Of a stretch of DNA of 64,000 nt, positions 12,121 through 22,759 are shown one piece after another. Below the pieces are notes generated by a model that worked only from the letters and a program-made list of their open reading frames with translations, was not told the DNA's origin and did no database searches. The DNA lies in the NCBI RefSeq assembly GCF_009755665.1, contig NZ_CP046622.1:1550001-1614000 (forward strand). The letters are read 5' to 3'. The position numbers were made by a program, and so were the translations under genes. The DNA is from Variovorax paradoxus (GTDB lineage Bacteria > Pseudomonadota > Gammaproteobacteria > Burkholderiales > Burkholderiaceae_C). Every line of letters starts with the position of its first letter. Within the stretch, counting starts at the first letter, position 1.

Positions 12121-12993
12121 TCAGATGACTGCGTCGGCGGGCTGACGCAGCAGCATGGCCAACGTGCTCGCAATAGTCTTGCGCAGCTCGCGGCGGTCGC
12201 TGATGAAGTCGATGGCGCCCTTGGTCTGCAGGAACTCCGCGCGCTGGAAGCCTTCAGGGAGCGTCACGCGCACGGTCGATTCGATCACCCGCGGGCCGGC
12301 AAAGCCGATGAGCGCCTTGGGCTCCGCAATGACCACGTCGCCCACGAAGGCGAAGCCGGCCGAAACGCCGCCCATGGTGGGGTCGGTCAGCACGCTGATG
12401 TAGGGCAGCCCCTTCTTCGCAAGGCGCGTGAGCGCCGCGTTGGTCTTGGCCATTTGCATCAGCGACAGCAGGCCTTCCTGCATGCGTGCGCCGCCGGTGG
12501 CGGTAAAGCAGATGAACGGCACCTTCTGTTCGATGGCCGTTTCGACGCCGCGCACGAAGCGCTCGCCGACCACGCTGCCCATGCTGCCGCCCATGAATTC
12601 GAATTCGAAGCAGGCCACGACCACGCTGATGCTGTGGACCGAGCCGCCCATGACGACCAGCGCGTCGGTTTCGCCGGTGTTCTCGAGCGCTTCCTTGAGC
12701 CGCTCGGGGTACCGGCGGCTGTCCTTGAACTTCAGCGCGTCGACGGGGAGCACTTCCTGGCCGAGTTCGTAGCGGCCTTCGGCGTCGAGGAAGGCGTCGA
12801 GCCGTGCGCGGGCGCCGATGCGATGGTGGTGGCTGCAGCTCGGGCAGACATTCTGGTTGTGCTCGAGATCGGTCTTGTAGAGAACCGTCTCGCAGGCGGG
12901 GCATTTGATCCACAGGCCCTCGGGCACCTGGCGGCGCTCCGACGGGTCGGTTTGTGCGATCTTGGCGGGTAGCAGTTTTTCAAGCCAGCTCAT
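12121..12993 (-). CDS. accD: Acetyl-CoA carboxylase carboxyltransferase subunit beta
   Basis: The 290-residue beta subunit of the carboxyltransferase that moves CO2 from carboxybiotin to acetyl-CoA, the committed step of fatty acid synthesis. The N-terminal zinc ribbon uses C31, C34, C50 and C53 (CPAC...CPSC). The crotonase-like core has [27 protein letters not shown] and FAGPRVIE. The start MSWLEKLLP at 12993 is the family start; an in-frame extension to 13050 covers the intergenic inverted repeat and is unlikely. It lies 63 bases downstream of trpA, an arrangement common in proteobacteria. Confidence 0.98.
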   Translation of the reverse strand: MSWLEKLLPAKIAQTDPSERRQVPEGLWIKCPACETVLYKTDLEHNQNVCPSCSHHHRIGARARLDAFLDAEGRYELGQEVLPVDALKFKDSRRYPERLKEALENTGETDALVVMGGSVHSISVVVACFEFEFMGGSMGSVVGERFVRGVETAIEQKVPFICFTATGGARMQEGLLSLMQMAKTNAALTRLAKKGLPYISVLTDPTMGGVSAGFAFVGDVVIAEPKALIGFAGPRVIESTVRVTLPEGFQRAEFLQTKGAIDFISDRRELRKTIASTLAMLLRQPADAVI

Positions 12994-13006
12994 AGGACTC
13001 CGGATT

Positions 13007-13039
13007 AGCTCCCCTCTTCCGCAATGCGGAAAAGGGGCT
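13007..13039. repeat. Imperfect inverted repeat between trpA and accD
   Basis: Left arm AGCTCCCCTCTTCCGC and right arm CGGAAAAGGGGCT are separated by a 4-base loop; GGTGAGGG follows. This looks like the widespread CTCCCCTC...GAGGGG...GGGTGAGGG intergenic hairpin family found in many proteobacterial genomes. It has no T-run in the direction of trpA-accD transcription, so a simple terminator role is unlikely; it could stabilise or process the trpA-accD mRNA. Confidence 0.55.
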
Positions 13040-13056
13040 GGTGAGGGCAACGGCGA

Positions 13057-13902
13057 TTATCTGCCAGCCGCGTTCTTGGGGGTAGCTGCGGGCAGGGCGT
13101 CGAGCGCCTCGCGGATACCGGCGAGAAATTCACGCACGGTGGGCACGACCTTTTCGCGCGGCTGTCCGTCGATCAGCTGGATGATCTTGGTGCCGATCAC
13201 GACCGCATCGGCCGCCGATCCCACGGCTTGGGCCGTGCGTGCATCGCGAATGCCGAAGCCCACGCCGACAGGAATGTTCACATGCTCGCGGATGCGCGGG
13301 ATCATCTGGCCGACAGCCTCGGTGTCGAGGTGGCCGGCGCCCGTCACGCCCTTGAGCGAGACGTAGTAGACGTAGCCGCTCGCAATGCGCGCGACCTGCG
13401 CCATCCGTTCGTTGGTGCTGGTGGGGGCCAGCAGAAAGATCAGGTCGATGTTCGCGGCCTTGAGGTCGGCGGCGAAGTCTTCGCATTCCTCGGGCGGGTA
13501 GTCGACCACCAGCAGGCCGTCGACGCCAGCCGCCGATGCATCGCGGATGAACGCCTTCTTGCCATGCACGAGGTCATAGCGCTCGACCGGATTGGCGTAA
13601 CCCATCAGCACCACGGGTGTGGTCGTGTCCTTCTGCCGGAAGGCGGTGACGATGGCGAGCACCTGCTTCATGCCGACGCCCAGCGCCAGCGCGGCCTCAC
13701 CGGCTTTCTGGATCACCGGGCCGTCAGCCATGGGGTCGGAAAACGGCACGCCGAGCTCGATCACGTCGGCACCGGCTCCCACCATGCCGTGCATCAGCTC
13801 GGGCGTGATGTCGGCAAAGGGAAAGCCGGCGGTAACGTAAGGAATGAGCGCGCGGCGGCCGTCTTTTTTCAGCGCGTCGAAGGTGGCGGCAATGCGGCTC
13901 AT
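13057..13902 (-). CDS. trpA: Tryptophan synthase alpha chain
   Basis: A 281-residue TIM barrel cleaving indole-3-glycerol phosphate to indole, which is channelled to TrpB. The catalytic residues fall at the canonical numbers E49 and D60 in [20 protein letters not shown]. The ATG at 13902 overlaps the trpB stop by one base (TAATG). The C-terminus (after [15 protein letters not shown]) carries a short A/P tail. Longer upstream reading in this frame lies in trpB and is not real. Confidence 0.98.
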   Translation of the reverse strand: MSRIAATFDALKKDGRRALIPYVTAGFPFADITPELMHGMVGAGADVIELGVPFSDPMADGPVIQKAGEAALALGVGMKQVLAIVTAFRQKDTTTPVVLMGYANPVERYDLVHGKKAFIRDASAAGVDGLLVVDYPPEECEDFAADLKAANIDLIFLLAPTSTNERMAQVARIASGYVYYVSLKGVTGAGHLDTEAVGQMIPRIREHVNIPVGVGFGIRDARTAQAVGSAADAVVIGTKIIQLIDGQPREKVVPTVREFLAGIREALDALPAATPKNAAGR

Positions 13903-15188
13903 TATTTGCCTCCCTTCACGCTCAGGCCGCGCATCGAGGGCCGATCGTAGAAGTCGACGCCGGAGAGGTCGGCCACGGTGCCGATGTCCTTGTCGCCGCG
14001 TCCCGAGAGGTTGATCAGGATCGACTGGTCCGGCCGCATGGTCTTGGCGAGCTTCATGGCGTAGGCCACGGCGTGGCTCGATTCGAGGGCCGGAATGATG
14101 CCTTCGGTGCGGCACAGGTAGTGAAAGGCTTCGAGCGCTTCGGTGTCGGTGACGCCGACGTATTCCGCGCGGCCGATGTCGGCCAGGTGCGCATGCTCAG
14201 GTCCTACGCCCGGGTAGTCCAGCCCGGCGCTGATGCTGTGGGTTTCGGTGATCTGGCCGTCTTCGTTCTGCAGCAGGTAGGTGCGGTTGCCGTGCAGCAC
14301 GCCCGGGCTGCCGCGCAGGATCGATGCGGCGTGCTTGCCGCTGTCCAGGCCTTCGCCGGCGGCTTCGACGCCGATGAGCCGGGTGCCGGCAAACGGAATG
14401 TAGGGGTGGAAGATGCCGATCGCATTGCTGCCGCCGCCCACGCAGGCGATCACCACGTCGGGCTGCTTGCCCTCGGCCTCTCCGGTAATGCCGTCGGCCG
14501 CGAGCATGGCGGGCATCTGCTCGATGCATTCGGTGCCGATCACGCTCTGGAAGTCGCGCACCATCGTCGGGTAGGGGTGCGGTCCGGCCACGGTGCCGAT
14601 GATGTAGAACGTGTTCTCCACGTTCGTCACCCAGTCGCGCATCGCTTCGTTGAGCGCGTCTTTCAGCGTCTTGCTGCCCGACTCCACCGGCACCACGGTG
14701 GCGCCGAGCAGGTTCATGCGGTAGACATTGGGGCTCTGGCGCTTCACGTCCTGGCTGCCCATGTAGACCACGCATTCGAGCCCGTAGCGCGCGCAGATGG
14801 TGGCCGTGGCCACGCCGTGCTGGCCGGCGCCGGTTTCGGCGATGACGCGGGGCTTGCCCATGCGTCGCGCGAGCATCGCCTGGCCGATCACGTTGTTGAT
14901 CTTGTGCGCGCCGGTGTGGTTGAGGTCTTCGCGCTTCAGGTAGATCTGCGCACCGCCCATTTCATGGCTCGTGCGGGCGGCGTGATAGATGGGGGATGGC
15001 CGGCCGACGAAGTGCTTCAGCTCGTAGTGGAATTCGGCCAGAAACGCCGGATCGTCCTTGAACCTGGCGTACGCATCGCGCAGTTCGTTGATCGCGTGGG
15101 TGAGCGTTTCGCTCGCGAAGGTGCCGCCGTAGGTGCCGAAATGGCCGGTGGCGTCGGGTTGCTGGTAGTCCTGGAATTGGCTTTGCAT
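13902..15188 (-). CDS. trpB: Tryptophan synthase beta chain
   Basis: A 428-residue PLP enzyme that joins indole and serine to make tryptophan. The PLP lysine is K96 in [15 protein letters not shown]. The phosphate-binding glycine loop [12 protein letters not shown] and the C-terminal [11 protein letters not shown] are present. Length is slightly above the usual 395-410 owing to extra N-terminal residues ([18 protein letters not shown]). trpF lies 49 bases upstream in the same direction, giving trpF-trpB-trpA without trpCDE, which are elsewhere in such genomes. Confidence 0.98.
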   Translation of the reverse strand: MQSQFQDYQQPDATGHFGTYGGTFASETLTHAINELRDAYARFKDDPAFLAEFHYELKHFVGRPSPIYHAARTSHEMGGAQIYLKREDLNHTGAHKINNVIGQAMLARRMGKPRVIAETGAGQHGVATATICARYGLECVVYMGSQDVKRQSPNVYRMNLLGATVVPVESGSKTLKDALNEAMRDWVTNVENTFYIIGTVAGPHPYPTMVRDFQSVIGTECIEQMPAMLAADGITGEAEGKQPDVVIACVGGGSNAIGIFHPYIPFAGTRLIGVEAAGEGLDSGKHAASILRGSPGVLHGNRTYLLQNEDGQITETHSISAGLDYPGVGPEHAHLADIGRAEYVGVTDTEALEAFHYLCRTEGIIPALESSHAVAYAMKLAKTMRPDQSILINLSGRGDKDIGTVADLSGVDFYDRPSMRGLSVKGGK

Positions 15189-15237
15189 GGTTCTCGATCG
15201 TTGGGCCGCAGCCCGAAATCACGATCGGGTGCGGCGG

Positions 15238-15933
15238 CTAACTGGAGAAGGACGAGGCGTCAGCCGCTCTCACGGCGGCGACGAATTGCCGGATCTTTTC
15301 GGCGTCCTTCAGGCCCTTGTTTCCCGGGCCGTCGATTTCGACGCCCGAGCTCACATCAACGGACAGCGTCTTGCAGCGCGTCCGCAGAATGCGAATGCCA
15401 TCGCTCACGTTTGCAGGTGTGAGCCCACCACTCAAGACGAGGTGAGCGTCGACGGCGGGTGGAAGAAGTGACCAATCGAATGCCTTGCCGCCTCCGCCAT
15501 AACCTTCGACATGGGCGTCGAGCAGGATGGCCTGGGCGTGGGAGTAATCGGAAGCGTATTTTACGAGGTCGAAGCCCGCTCCGGCAGCCCCCAGCGGAAT
15601 ACGCGCGGCGCGCATGTAGCGAAAGCGGCCGTGGCCGGCGGCTTCTTCGCATTGTTCCGGCGTTTCCTCGCCATGAAATTGGGCGATCGATCCTCTCACG
15701 CGTGCGAGGGATGCTACGACTTCAGGAGCAGCCTCGTTGACGAACAGCAGCACCGGCGTGATGAAAGGGGGGAGGCGCGAAGCCAGTTCCGCGGCGCGAG
15801 CCGCTGTTATGGCGCGGGGGCTCTTGGGATAGAGCACGAAACCGACCGCGTCGGCGCCGGCTTGCACAGCGGCCTCCACATCGGCCTCACGGGTGAGGCC
15901 GCAGATCTTGATGCGGGTGCGGGGCGACGTCAT
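15238..15933 (-). CDS. trpF: Phosphoribosylanthranilate isomerase
   Basis: A 231-residue TIM barrel doing the Amadori rearrangement of phosphoribosylanthranilate. The catalytic cysteine is C11 in RIKICGLTREAD, and the partner aspartate sits in LSVDVSSGVE. GLTPANVSDGI is the family phosphate-binding stretch. The start overlaps the truA stop by 4 bases, so truA-trpF-trpB-trpA are expected on one message. Confidence 0.97.
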   Translation of the reverse strand: MTSPRTRIKICGLTREADVEAAVQAGADAVGFVLYPKSPRAITAARAAELASRLPPFITPVLLFVNEAAPEVVASLARVRGSIAQFHGEETPEQCEEAAGHGRFRYMRAARIPLGAAGAGFDLVKYASDYSHAQAILLDAHVEGYGGGGKAFDWSLLPPAVDAHLVLSGGLTPANVSDGIRILRTRCKTLSVDVSSGVEIDGPGNKGLKDAEKIRQFVAAVRAADASSFSS

Positions 15934-16742
15934 GGCGGCCCATCATACGGAGCACCGCCGGCCTGCAGTGTGGCCTCGGCCGGCAGACCCCACTTGGCGT
16001 CGTACAAAGGCCCCAGAAAGTACAGACCGTCGGCGGAGAAGGTGGGCGCCGCCACCTTGCGGCTGCGCGCCTCGAGCACTTCCGTGATCCATTCGGGCCG
16101 CTCGTCGCCGCGGCCGATGCGCACCAGGCAGCCCATCAGGTTGCGGATCATGTGGTGCAGGAAGGCATCGGCCTCGAATTCGAAGTGCCAGCGGCAGCGG
16201 TCGCCTGTGCCATGGCGCGTGATCTCGATGCGCCGCAGGTCCTTCACCGGCGAGCGCGCCTGGCACGCCGAGGCGCGAAACGAGCTGAAGTCGTGCTTGC
16301 CCACCAGAAGAGCGGCCGCCGCGCGCATGGCGTCGCCGTCGAGCGCATGCATCGACCAGCCGACCCGGCCCGAATCCAGGCTGGGCCGCACGGGCGACTG
16401 CGAGAGTACGTAAAGGTAGCGGCGGGCCAGGGCGCTGGCGCGGCAATGGAATTCGTCGGGCACCGGATGCGCCCACTGCACGGCAATGTCGTCGGGCAGG
16501 TAGCGGTTGGTGCCGCGCATCCACGAGAAGGGCTCACGTTCGACGTCGGTGTCGAAGTGCACCACCTGCATCAACGCGTGCACGCCGGCGTCGGTGCGGC
16601 CGGCGCACAGCGTGCCAATGGGCTGTGCGGCAAATTTGCCGAGCGCCGCTTCCAGCTTGTCCTGAACCGTGCGGCCCGAGCGCTGGCTCTGCCAGCCCTC
16701 GTATGCCTGGCCGTTGTAGCGGATGCCTAGCGCCAGCCTCAC
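15930..16742 (-). CDS. truA: tRNA pseudouridine(38-40) synthase
   Basis: A 270-residue pseudouridine synthase modifying positions 38-40 of the anticodon arm. The catalytic aspartate is D51 in CAGRTDAGVHA. Further conserved parts are IRYNGQAYEGWQSQ at the N-terminus and FLHHMIRNLMGCLVRIG near the end. It sits between fimV and trpF, as in Pseudomonas and most Burkholderiales; the overlap with trpF is 4 bases. Confidence 0.97.
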   Translation of the reverse strand: MRLALGIRYNGQAYEGWQSQRSGRTVQDKLEAALGKFAAQPIGTLCAGRTDAGVHALMQVVHFDTDVEREPFSWMRGTNRYLPDDIAVQWAHPVPDEFHCRASALARRYLYVLSQSPVRPSLDSGRVGWSMHALDGDAMRAAAALLVGKHDFSSFRASACQARSPVKDLRRIEITRHGTGDRCRWHFEFEADAFLHHMIRNLMGCLVRIGRGDERPEWITEVLEARSRKVAAPTFSADGLYFLGPLYDAKWGLPAEATLQAGGAPYDGPP

Positions 16743-16768
16743 GAATTCAGAAACAGGGGAAAAGCCGC

Positions 16769-19564
16769 TCAGCGCAGCTCGGCGAGCAATTGCCTTGCTT
16801 GCGACTTGAGGTCGCCGGCGCTTTCGGCTTCGACTTCCTCCACCAGCGAGCGCGCGCCTTCGACGTCGCCGATGGCTTGCAGCTCGCGGGCCAGCGACAG
16901 CTTGACCGCGTGGGGGCTGTCGTCGCCGTCGTCCTGGGGCATGGCTGCAGCGGGGCGCGTTGCTTCGGCGGTGCCGGCCACCGGGCGGGCGGGAAGACCG
17001 GCCAATGCGCTCATGTCGAATTCGATGAAGCCCGAATCCGCGGGAAGATTGCCGCCGCTGCGCAGCGTCGCCGGGCGGGTATTGTCGTCGGCGTCATTCA
17101 GTCCCGCGGGACGGCCGATCGGAGCCAGCGCGCCAGGAGCGGTGTCGAAGTCGTTTTCCAGGTCGACCGGTGCCGGTGAATGCGCATGGCCGTTGGACAG
17201 CGGGGCGGCCGTGGCGGGGGCGTAGGCCGTCTTCGGCAGGCTGGCGCTCACCGGAGCGGGGCTCGGTGCGAGTGCCGCCGGCTGGCTCAGGTCCAGGTCG
17301 AAGTCCAGCGGTGCGACGGACGGCACGAAGGCCGGCGCGGCGACAGCAGCTGCCACAGGAGCGGGCGCTGCGGCCGGAGGCGTTGCGGCAGCAGGCTTGG
17401 CCGCCGTGGCCAGGGCGCCGGCGAATGCAGCGCTTTCGGCCGGGCTCACGCCACCCCGGGCCGTGCCCGACTCGTACAGCGGATTGCCCGGATCCAGGTC
17501 CTTGCCCATTTCGACCACGCGGTTCCAGTCGGAGCCGGTGCCGTTGGTCAGCTTGTGCACTTCGGTCGCCAGGCCTTCATAGGCTCGGACGTCGCGGCGC
17601 TTGGCGTGGATTTCGAGCAGCTTGAGGTGAATGGCCGTGCGGTCCGGATTGACGCGCAGCGCCTCGCGGAGGATTTCCTCGGCCTGCAGGTCGCGGCCAT
17701 AGGCAAGGTACACGTCGGCTTCGGCCACGGGGTCGACATCGCCCGCGTCAAGTTGGCTCGGCGAGTACGACAGCGACGAAACCGTGGAATCGCCGCGGTG
17801 CTTGGTGTCGACCGATTCGCCGCCGCTGGCGCCGAAGAACGAGTCTTTGGGGATGCGGCTTTCGAGGAACACGCTTTCGCTCATTTCCTCACGCCGGCGG
17901 CCCAGCACACGGTAGAGCAGGAAGCCGATCAGCAGTGCGATCAGCGCCGCACCGGCCAGCATCAGCGGGTTCTCCATCAACTCATCGAGGAAGCTGCGCT
18001 CGACCGGGGGCGGCGGCGGGGCGGCTTTGACGACCGGCTTGGGCGTCGGCGCGGGGGCGGCTGCGCTGGCGGCCGGGGCGGGAGCGCCCGGCATGGTTTC
18101 AGCCGACGCGTTGGCGTCAGGGGCTGCGGCAGTGGGAGTGGCGGCGGGCGTTGCTGCCGCGACGGGCGCGGAAGCTTCTGCCGGGGCCGACGCAGTGGCC
18201 GGTGCCGCGGCAGGCGCTGCAACTGGAGCAGCAGGCGCTGCAGCCGGAGCCGCGGGAGCGGCGGGGGCCGCAGCCGCAGCGGGTGCTGGGGTGGCCGCTG
18301 CCGTGGCGGCTACGCCCGGATTCGGAACTGGAATGCCGGGGGTTGCCGCTGCCGGTGCTGCGCCCGCGGCGGGAGCAGCCGAACCGGTGGCCGCCTTGAG
18401 CTTGGCCAGTTCGTTGATGTTCTTGGAAAGCTCCGCAACGCGGTTGTTGCTGTCCTGCGCCTGCCGTGCCTGCGCGACCTTCTCGTCGGCCGCGCGGGCA
18501 GCCGCGCTGCCTTGGGAGATCGTCAGCTTGTCGGGTGCGCTTGCAGTGGCGTTGCGGTCTTCGACATTGGCTTGCACCTTGCCCGAGGCATTGCGGCCAG
18601 CAGCGGCCACGTTCGCCGTGGGCGCGTTCTCTGCCAGGCGCTGGCGGTAGGCGCCGAAGTCACGGCTTTGCGCGGTGATGGTGCGCTTCGCTTCCGCGGG
18701 AAGAATGGCACTGGCCTCGGCTGCGCTCGGCAGGTCGAGCACAGCGCCGGCCTTGATGCGGTTGACGTTGCCGCCGATGAAAGCATCGGGATTGGAAAGC
18801 AGTAGCGCCACCAGCATCTGGTCGAGCGAGACGTCGGCCGACTTGTGGGCTCCGGCGATCTTGCCGGCGGTGTCGCCGCGCTGCACCGTGACCTGTTCGC
18901 CGCTTGTCGGACGAATCGGCGCCGCGGCGCTGGGGGCTGGGGCAGCCGACGTAGCAGGTGCGGCGGCCGGCGGTGCGGTGACGGGCGCGACAGGTGCGAC
19001 AGGTGCGCGCTCGCGGCGTGCGCGGGCTGCACGCTCAGCCGGGGTCGTGCCGATCTGCGGCGTAGAAGGAGAAATCGGCGCGCTTGGCGCTGCCTGGCGC
19101 GTCACCGGCGGGTCGAGCAGCACGGTGTAGTCGCGCACCATGCGGCCCGACGAGCCATTGGCTTCGAGCAACAGGTCGATGAAAGGGTCGTTGAGCGGAC
19201 GGGTGCCCGTCAGACGCACCACGTACTGGCCGCCGGCGCGGCGCTGCAGCGTCGCCTTCACGTCGCTCAGGGCCGCGTTGTACGGAACGCCCGCGTTCTT
19301 GAAGGCGTCGGCGCTGGCAACGTTGATCTTCAGGCTGTCCGCTTCCGCGGCCGCCATCTCGGTGACGTCGATTTCAGCGCGAAGGGGCTCGCCCAGTGCC
19401 GATTGCACCTTCAGTTGGCCCAGTGCAAAAGCGCTCGCATCGGTGCTCGAAACGCCCAAGGCCACCGCCATGGCGGCACCGAGAACGGAAAGGCGGAGGC
19501 CTTTCAAAGGCAGAGAAGGGCTAGCGGCCGATGGGCGGGCCGCGGGCAACAGATGTCTTGTCAT
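16769..19564 (-). CDS. fimV: FimV/HubP-type polar landmark protein
   Basis: A 931-residue inner-membrane scaffold of the FimV/HubP class, which in relatives organises the cell pole, type IV pili and chemotaxis. An N-terminal signal region (residues about 25-47) is followed by the family opening ALGQLKVQSALGEPLRAEID. A LysM domain lies at about 222-285 (VTVQRGDTAGKIAG). A long Ala/Pro-rich stretch (about 390-515) leads to a single membrane segment (NPLMLAGAALIALLIGFLLY). The cytoplasmic part has a TPR-like region (DVYLAYGRDLQAEEILREAL) and ends with the FimV C-terminal domain (KLSLARELQAIGDVEGARSL). It starts about 170 bases after asd; that gap shows no gene. Confidence 0.93.
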   Translation of the reverse strand: MTRHLLPAARPSAASPSLPLKGLRLSVLGAAMAVALGVSSTDASAFALGQLKVQSALGEPLRAEIDVTEMAAAEADSLKINVASADAFKNAGVPYNAALSDVKATLQRRAGGQYVVRLTGTRPLNDPFIDLLLEANGSSGRMVRDYTVLLDPPVTRQAAPSAPISPSTPQIGTTPAERAARARRERAPVAPVAPVTAPPAAAPATSAAPAPSAAAPIRPTSGEQVTVQRGDTAGKIAGAHKSADVSLDQMLVALLLSNPDAFIGGNVNRIKAGAVLDLPSAAEASAILPAEAKRTITAQSRDFGAYRQRLAENAPTANVAAAGRNASGKVQANVEDRNATASAPDKLTISQGSAAARAADEKVAQARQAQDSNNRVAELSKNINELAKLKAATGSAAPAAGAAPAAATPGIPVPNPGVAATAAATPAPAAAAAPAAPAAPAAAPAAPVAAPAAAPATASAPAEASAPVAAATPAATPTAAAPDANASAETMPGAPAPAASAAAPAPTPKPVVKAAPPPPPVERSFLDELMENPLMLAGAALIALLIGFLLYRVLGRRREEMSESVFLESRIPKDSFFGASGGESVDTKHRGDSTVSSLSYSPSQLDAGDVDPVAEADVYLAYGRDLQAEEILREALRVNPDRTAIHLKLLEIHAKRRDVRAYEGLATEVHKLTNGTGSDWNRVVEMGKDLDPGNPLYESGTARGGVSPAESAAFAGALATAAKPAAATPPAAAPAPVAAAVAAPAFVPSVAPLDFDLDLSQPAALAPSPAPVSASLPKTAYAPATAAPLSNGHAHSPAPVDLENDFDTAPGALAPIGRPAGLNDADDNTRPATLRSGGNLPADSGFIEFDMSALAGLPARPVAGTAEATRPAAAMPQDDGDDSPHAVKLSLARELQAIGDVEGARSLVEEVEAESAGDLKSQARQLLAELR

Positions 19565-19732
19565 GCTGATAGGGGGCGGCTCAGGCCCAGAAATTGTAAG
19601 AGGACGTTAGCACCAACACCGGGTACTGACAAGGCGCTGCGCCTGTTCTACCCAGTACGCGCATACTTACGCACACATCTTCCGTTGTTGTTTGGCAACA
19701 TTTCGGGCTTGCGGTGAGCCGGCACGCCCCCA

Positions 19733-20875
19733 TCAAGCCTCGAGCAAGATGCGCAGCATGCGGCGCAGCGGTTCGGCCGCGCCCCACAACAGCTGGTCGC
19801 CGATAGTGAAAGCGCCGACGTATTCAGGGCCCATTGCAAGCTTGCGGATGCGGCCCACCGGGATGTCCATGGTGCCCGTGACGGCCACCGGCGTCAGTTC
19901 CTTGAGGCTGGCTTCACGGGTGTTCGGCACCACCTTGGCCCACTGGTTGTCGGCGGCGATCATGGCCTCGATGTCCGCCAGCGGCACGTCCTTCTTGAGC
20001 TTGAAGGTCAATGCCTGGCTGTGGCAGCGCATTGCACCGACGCGCACGCAGAAGCCGTCAACCGGCACTGCGGCGGTACCGAAACCCGTGCCCTGGCCGA
20101 GGATCTTGTTGGTTTCCGCGCCGGCCTTCCATTCTTCCTTGGAGGTGCCGTCGCCCAGGTCCTTGTCGATCCAGGGAATCAGCGAGCCGCCGAGCGGCGC
20201 GCCGAAATTGGCGGTTTCAGCCGCGCTCAGGTTCTGCTGCTTGTGCAGCACCTTGCGGTCGATCTCGAGAATGGCCGACTTCGGGTCGTCCAGCAGCGCG
20301 CGCACCTCGGCGTTCAGCGTGCCGAACTGCGTCAGCAGCTCGCGCATGTGCTGCGCACCGCCGCCCGAGGCCGCCTGGTAGGTCATGCTGGTCATCCACT
20401 CGACCAGCCCAGCCTTGTAGAGAGCGCCCACGCCCATGAGCATGCAGCTCACGGTGCAGTTGCCGCCGATCCAGTTCTTGCCGCCGTTGGCGAGTGCGTT
20501 CTGGATGACCGGGAGGTTGACGGGGTCGAGCACGATGACCGCGTCGTTGTTCATGCGCAGCGTGGAAGCGGCGTCGATCCAGTGGCCGCTCCAGCCCGCG
20601 GCGCGCAGCTTGGGGAACACCTCGCTGGTGTAGTCGCCGCCCTGGCAGGTGATGATGATGTCGCACTTCTTCAGTGCGTCGATGTCGTTCGCATCCTTCA
20701 GCGCGGTTTCGTTCCTGGCCATGGCCGGGGCCTTGCCGCCGGCGTTGGAGGTCGAGAAGAACAGCGGCTCGATAAGCCCGAAGTCGCCTTCGGCCTGCAT
20801 GCGGTCCATCAGGACCGAGCCGACCATGCCGCGCCAGCCTACAAGGCCGACCAGAGGTTGAGATGCGTTCGCCAT
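19733..20875 (-). CDS. asd: Aspartate-semialdehyde dehydrogenase
   Basis: A 380-residue NADPH enzyme that reduces aspartyl phosphate to the semialdehyde, feeding lysine, diaminopimelate, threonine and methionine. The N-terminal nucleotide-binding motif is [12 protein letters not shown] and the catalytic cysteine is C140 in WIGGNCTVS. The Gram-negative asd form (about 370 residues) is clear from [14 protein letters not shown]. It lies downstream of leuB and upstream of fimV on the same strand. Confidence 0.98.
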   Translation of the reverse strand: MANASQPLVGLVGWRGMVGSVLMDRMQAEGDFGLIEPLFFSTSNAGGKAPAMARNETALKDANDIDALKKCDIIITCQGGDYTSEVFPKLRAAGWSGHWIDAASTLRMNNDAVIVLDPVNLPVIQNALANGGKNWIGGNCTVSCMLMGVGALYKAGLVEWMTSMTYQAASGGGAQHMRELLTQFGTLNAEVRALLDDPKSAILEIDRKVLHKQQNLSAAETANFGAPLGGSLIPWIDKDLGDGTSKEEWKAGAETNKILGQGTGFGTAAVPVDGFCVRVGAMRCHSQALTFKLKKDVPLADIEAMIAADNQWAKVVPNTREASLKELTPVAVTGTMDIPVGRIRKLAMGPEYVGAFTIGDQLLWGAAEPLRRMLRILLEA

Positions 20876-20918
20876 TTCAGTTTGCCCTTGTGAAAAAGAA
20901 TGAAATTGTCTTTTTTGC

Positions 20919-20939
20919 CCCCGACTCGTCGAGCCGGGG
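20919..20939. repeat. GC-rich stem-loop between leuB and asd
   Basis: CCCCG and CGGGG arms, with CTCG/CGAG inside, form a hairpin in the 89-base gap between leuB and asd. The T-run is on the wrong side for minus-strand termination (it becomes an A-run after the hairpin), so this is more likely an mRNA structure than a terminator of leuB. Confidence 0.4.
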
Positions 20940-20964
20940 AGGGGCGTGACGAAGCGGGCTGCGG

Positions 20965-22053
20965 TTAGCCGGTAATCGTCTTTTTGGTGATTGCTGCAAC
21001 AACCGCGTCGCCCATCTCACGGGTGCCGACGCGCTTCGTACCTTCTGACCAGATGTCACCCGTGCGCAGCCCGGAGGCGAGCACATGCTTGACCGCCGAC
21101 TCGATACGGTCGGCAGCTTCGGCTTGGTTGAGTGAAAAGCGGAGCATCATGGCAGCGGACAGTATTGTAGCCAAAGGATTGGCAACCCCTTTGCCGGCAA
21201 TGTCGGGCGCGCTGCCGTGGCTGGGCTCATACAGGCCCTGGTTGCTCGAATTGAGCGAGGCCGAAGGCAGCATGCCAATGGAGCCAGTGAGCATGGCGGC
21301 CTCGTCCGAGAGGATGTCGCCGAACATGTTGCCGGTGACGATCACGTCGAACTTCTTGGGCGCCTTCACCAGCTGCATGGCCGCGTTGTCGACGTACATG
21401 TGGTCGAGTTCGATGTCCGGATAGTCCTTGTGCACCTCGGTCACCACGTCCTTCCAGAACTGGAAGGTCTCGAGCACGTTGGCCTTGTCGACACTGGTCA
21501 CGCGCTTGTTGCGCTTGCGTGCCGCTTCGAAGGCCACGCGGGCAATGCGCTCGACCTCGGGGCGCGAATAGCGCATCGTGTCGAAGGCCTCTTCGGCGCC
21601 CGGAAAGTGTCCGTCCGCAGCGGTACGGCGGCCGCGCGGCTGGCCGAAGTAGATGTCGCCGGTCAGCTCGCGGATGATGAGGATGTCCAGGCCCGCGATG
21701 AGTTCGGGCTTGAGGCTCGATGCGTCCACCAACTGCTCGTAGCAGATGGCCGGGCGGAAATTGGCGAACAGGCCGAGGTTCTTGCGCAGGCCGAGAATCG
21801 CCTGCTCGGGGCGCAGCGGACGGTCGAGCTTGTCGTACTTCCAGTCGCCGACGGCACCGAACAGCACCGCGTCCGCTTCCTTTGCGAGCTTGAGCGTCGA
21901 ATCGGGGAGCGGGTGGCCATGCGCCTCGTAGGCCGCGCCGCCGACCAGCGCAGTTTCCATTTCGAACGAGAGGTCGAGCGCGTCGAGCACGCGGATGGCC
22001 TCGGCCACGATTTCGGTGCCGATGCCGTCACCCGGGAGAACTGCGATTTTCAT
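20965..22053 (-). CDS. leuB: 3-isopropylmalate dehydrogenase
   Basis: A 362-residue NAD-dependent beta-decarboxylating dehydrogenase giving 2-oxoisocaproate in leucine synthesis. The N-terminus [19 protein letters not shown], the substrate arginine region [15 protein letters not shown] and the signature [20 protein letters not shown] are all present, as is the adenine loop [15 protein letters not shown]. It is third in leuC-leuD-leuB, 37 bases after leuD. Confidence 0.98.
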   Translation of the reverse strand: MKIAVLPGDGIGTEIVAEAIRVLDALDLSFEMETALVGGAAYEAHGHPLPDSTLKLAKEADAVLFGAVGDWKYDKLDRPLRPEQAILGLRKNLGLFANFRPAICYEQLVDASSLKPELIAGLDILIIRELTGDIYFGQPRGRRTAADGHFPGAEEAFDTMRYSRPEVERIARVAFEAARKRNKRVTSVDKANVLETFQFWKDVVTEVHKDYPDIELDHMYVDNAAMQLVKAPKKFDVIVTGNMFGDILSDEAAMLTGSIGMLPSASLNSSNQGLYEPSHGSAPDIAGKGVANPLATILSAAMMLRFSLNQAEAADRIESAVKHVLASGLRTGDIWSEGTKRVGTREMGDAVVAAITKKTITG

Positions 22054-22090
22054 AAGTTGGTCTGAGGTTTGAAATTGGAGATGCGAGGCT

Positions 22091-22741
22091 TCAGGCGATC
22101 ATCGTGTGCGCGAGCCAGGGCTTCTGCGCCAGCCGCTCGGCCTCGAAGGCCTTGATCTTGTCCTTGTGGCGCAGCGTCAGGCCGATGTCGTCCAGCCCGT
22201 TGATGAGGCAGTACTTGCGGAAGGCCTGCACGTCGAACGCGAACTCGCCGCCGTCGGGCTTCACGACCACCTGGCGCTCCAGGTCGATGGTCAGCGAGTA
22301 GCCGGGAAAGGCAAAGGTCTCGTCGAACAGCTGCGCCACCTGCGCTTCGGGCAGCACGATCGGCAGCAAGCCGTTCTTGAAGCTGTTGTTGAAGAAGATG
22401 TCGGCATAGCTCGGCGCAATGATCGCGCGAAAGCCGTACTGGTCGAGCGCCCACGGCGCATGTTCGCGCGACGAGCCGCAGCCGAAGTTCTTGCGCGCCA
22501 GGAGAATGGATGCGCCGGCGTAGCGCGGCTGGTTCAGCACGAAGTCGGGGTTCGGCTTGCGGCTGGCCGGGTCCTGGCCCGGAAAGCCCGCGTCCAGATA
22601 ACGCCATTCGTCGAACAGGTTCTGGCCGAAGCCGGTGCGCTTGATCGACTTGAGGAACTGCTTCGGAATGATCGCGTCGGTGTCGACGTTCTCGCGGTCC
22701 ATGGGGGCGACAAGGCCCTTGTGCACGGTGAATTTCTGCAT
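22091..22741 (-). CDS. leuD: 3-isopropylmalate dehydratase small subunit
   Basis: The 216-residue swivel-domain subunit that pairs with LeuC to isomerise 2-isopropylmalate to 3-isopropylmalate. Diagnostic stretches are [18 protein letters not shown] near the start and [16 protein letters not shown] in the middle. It begins 18 bases after leuC with a good AGAGAG ribosome-binding region. Confidence 0.98.
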   Translation of the reverse strand: MQKFTVHKGLVAPMDRENVDTDAIIPKQFLKSIKRTGFGQNLFDEWRYLDAGFPGQDPASRKPNPDFVLNQPRYAGASILLARKNFGCGSSREHAPWALDQYGFRAIIAPSYADIFFNNSFKNGLLPIVLPEAQVAQLFDETFAFPGYSLTIDLERQVVVKPDGGEFAFDVQAFRKYCLINGLDDIGLTLRHKDKIKAFEAERLAQKPWLAHTMIA

Positions 22742-22759
22742 GTGAATCTCTCTTCTTGT

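Noticed and set aside
17180..18805. A 541-codon plus-strand ORF opposite fimV
   Set aside because: Gly/Arg/Cys-rich antisense of the Ala/Pro-rich fimV region; composition is that of a shadow frame.
19565..19732. Possible asd terminator or small RNA in the gap before fimV
   Set aside because: Only a weak GTTG/CAAC hairpin without a T-run is seen, and the operon seems to continue.
20911..20939. The hairpin with a neighbouring T-run as a leuB terminator
   Set aside because: The T-run is on the plus strand before the hairpin; for minus-strand transcription it becomes an A-run, so it cannot terminate leuB.
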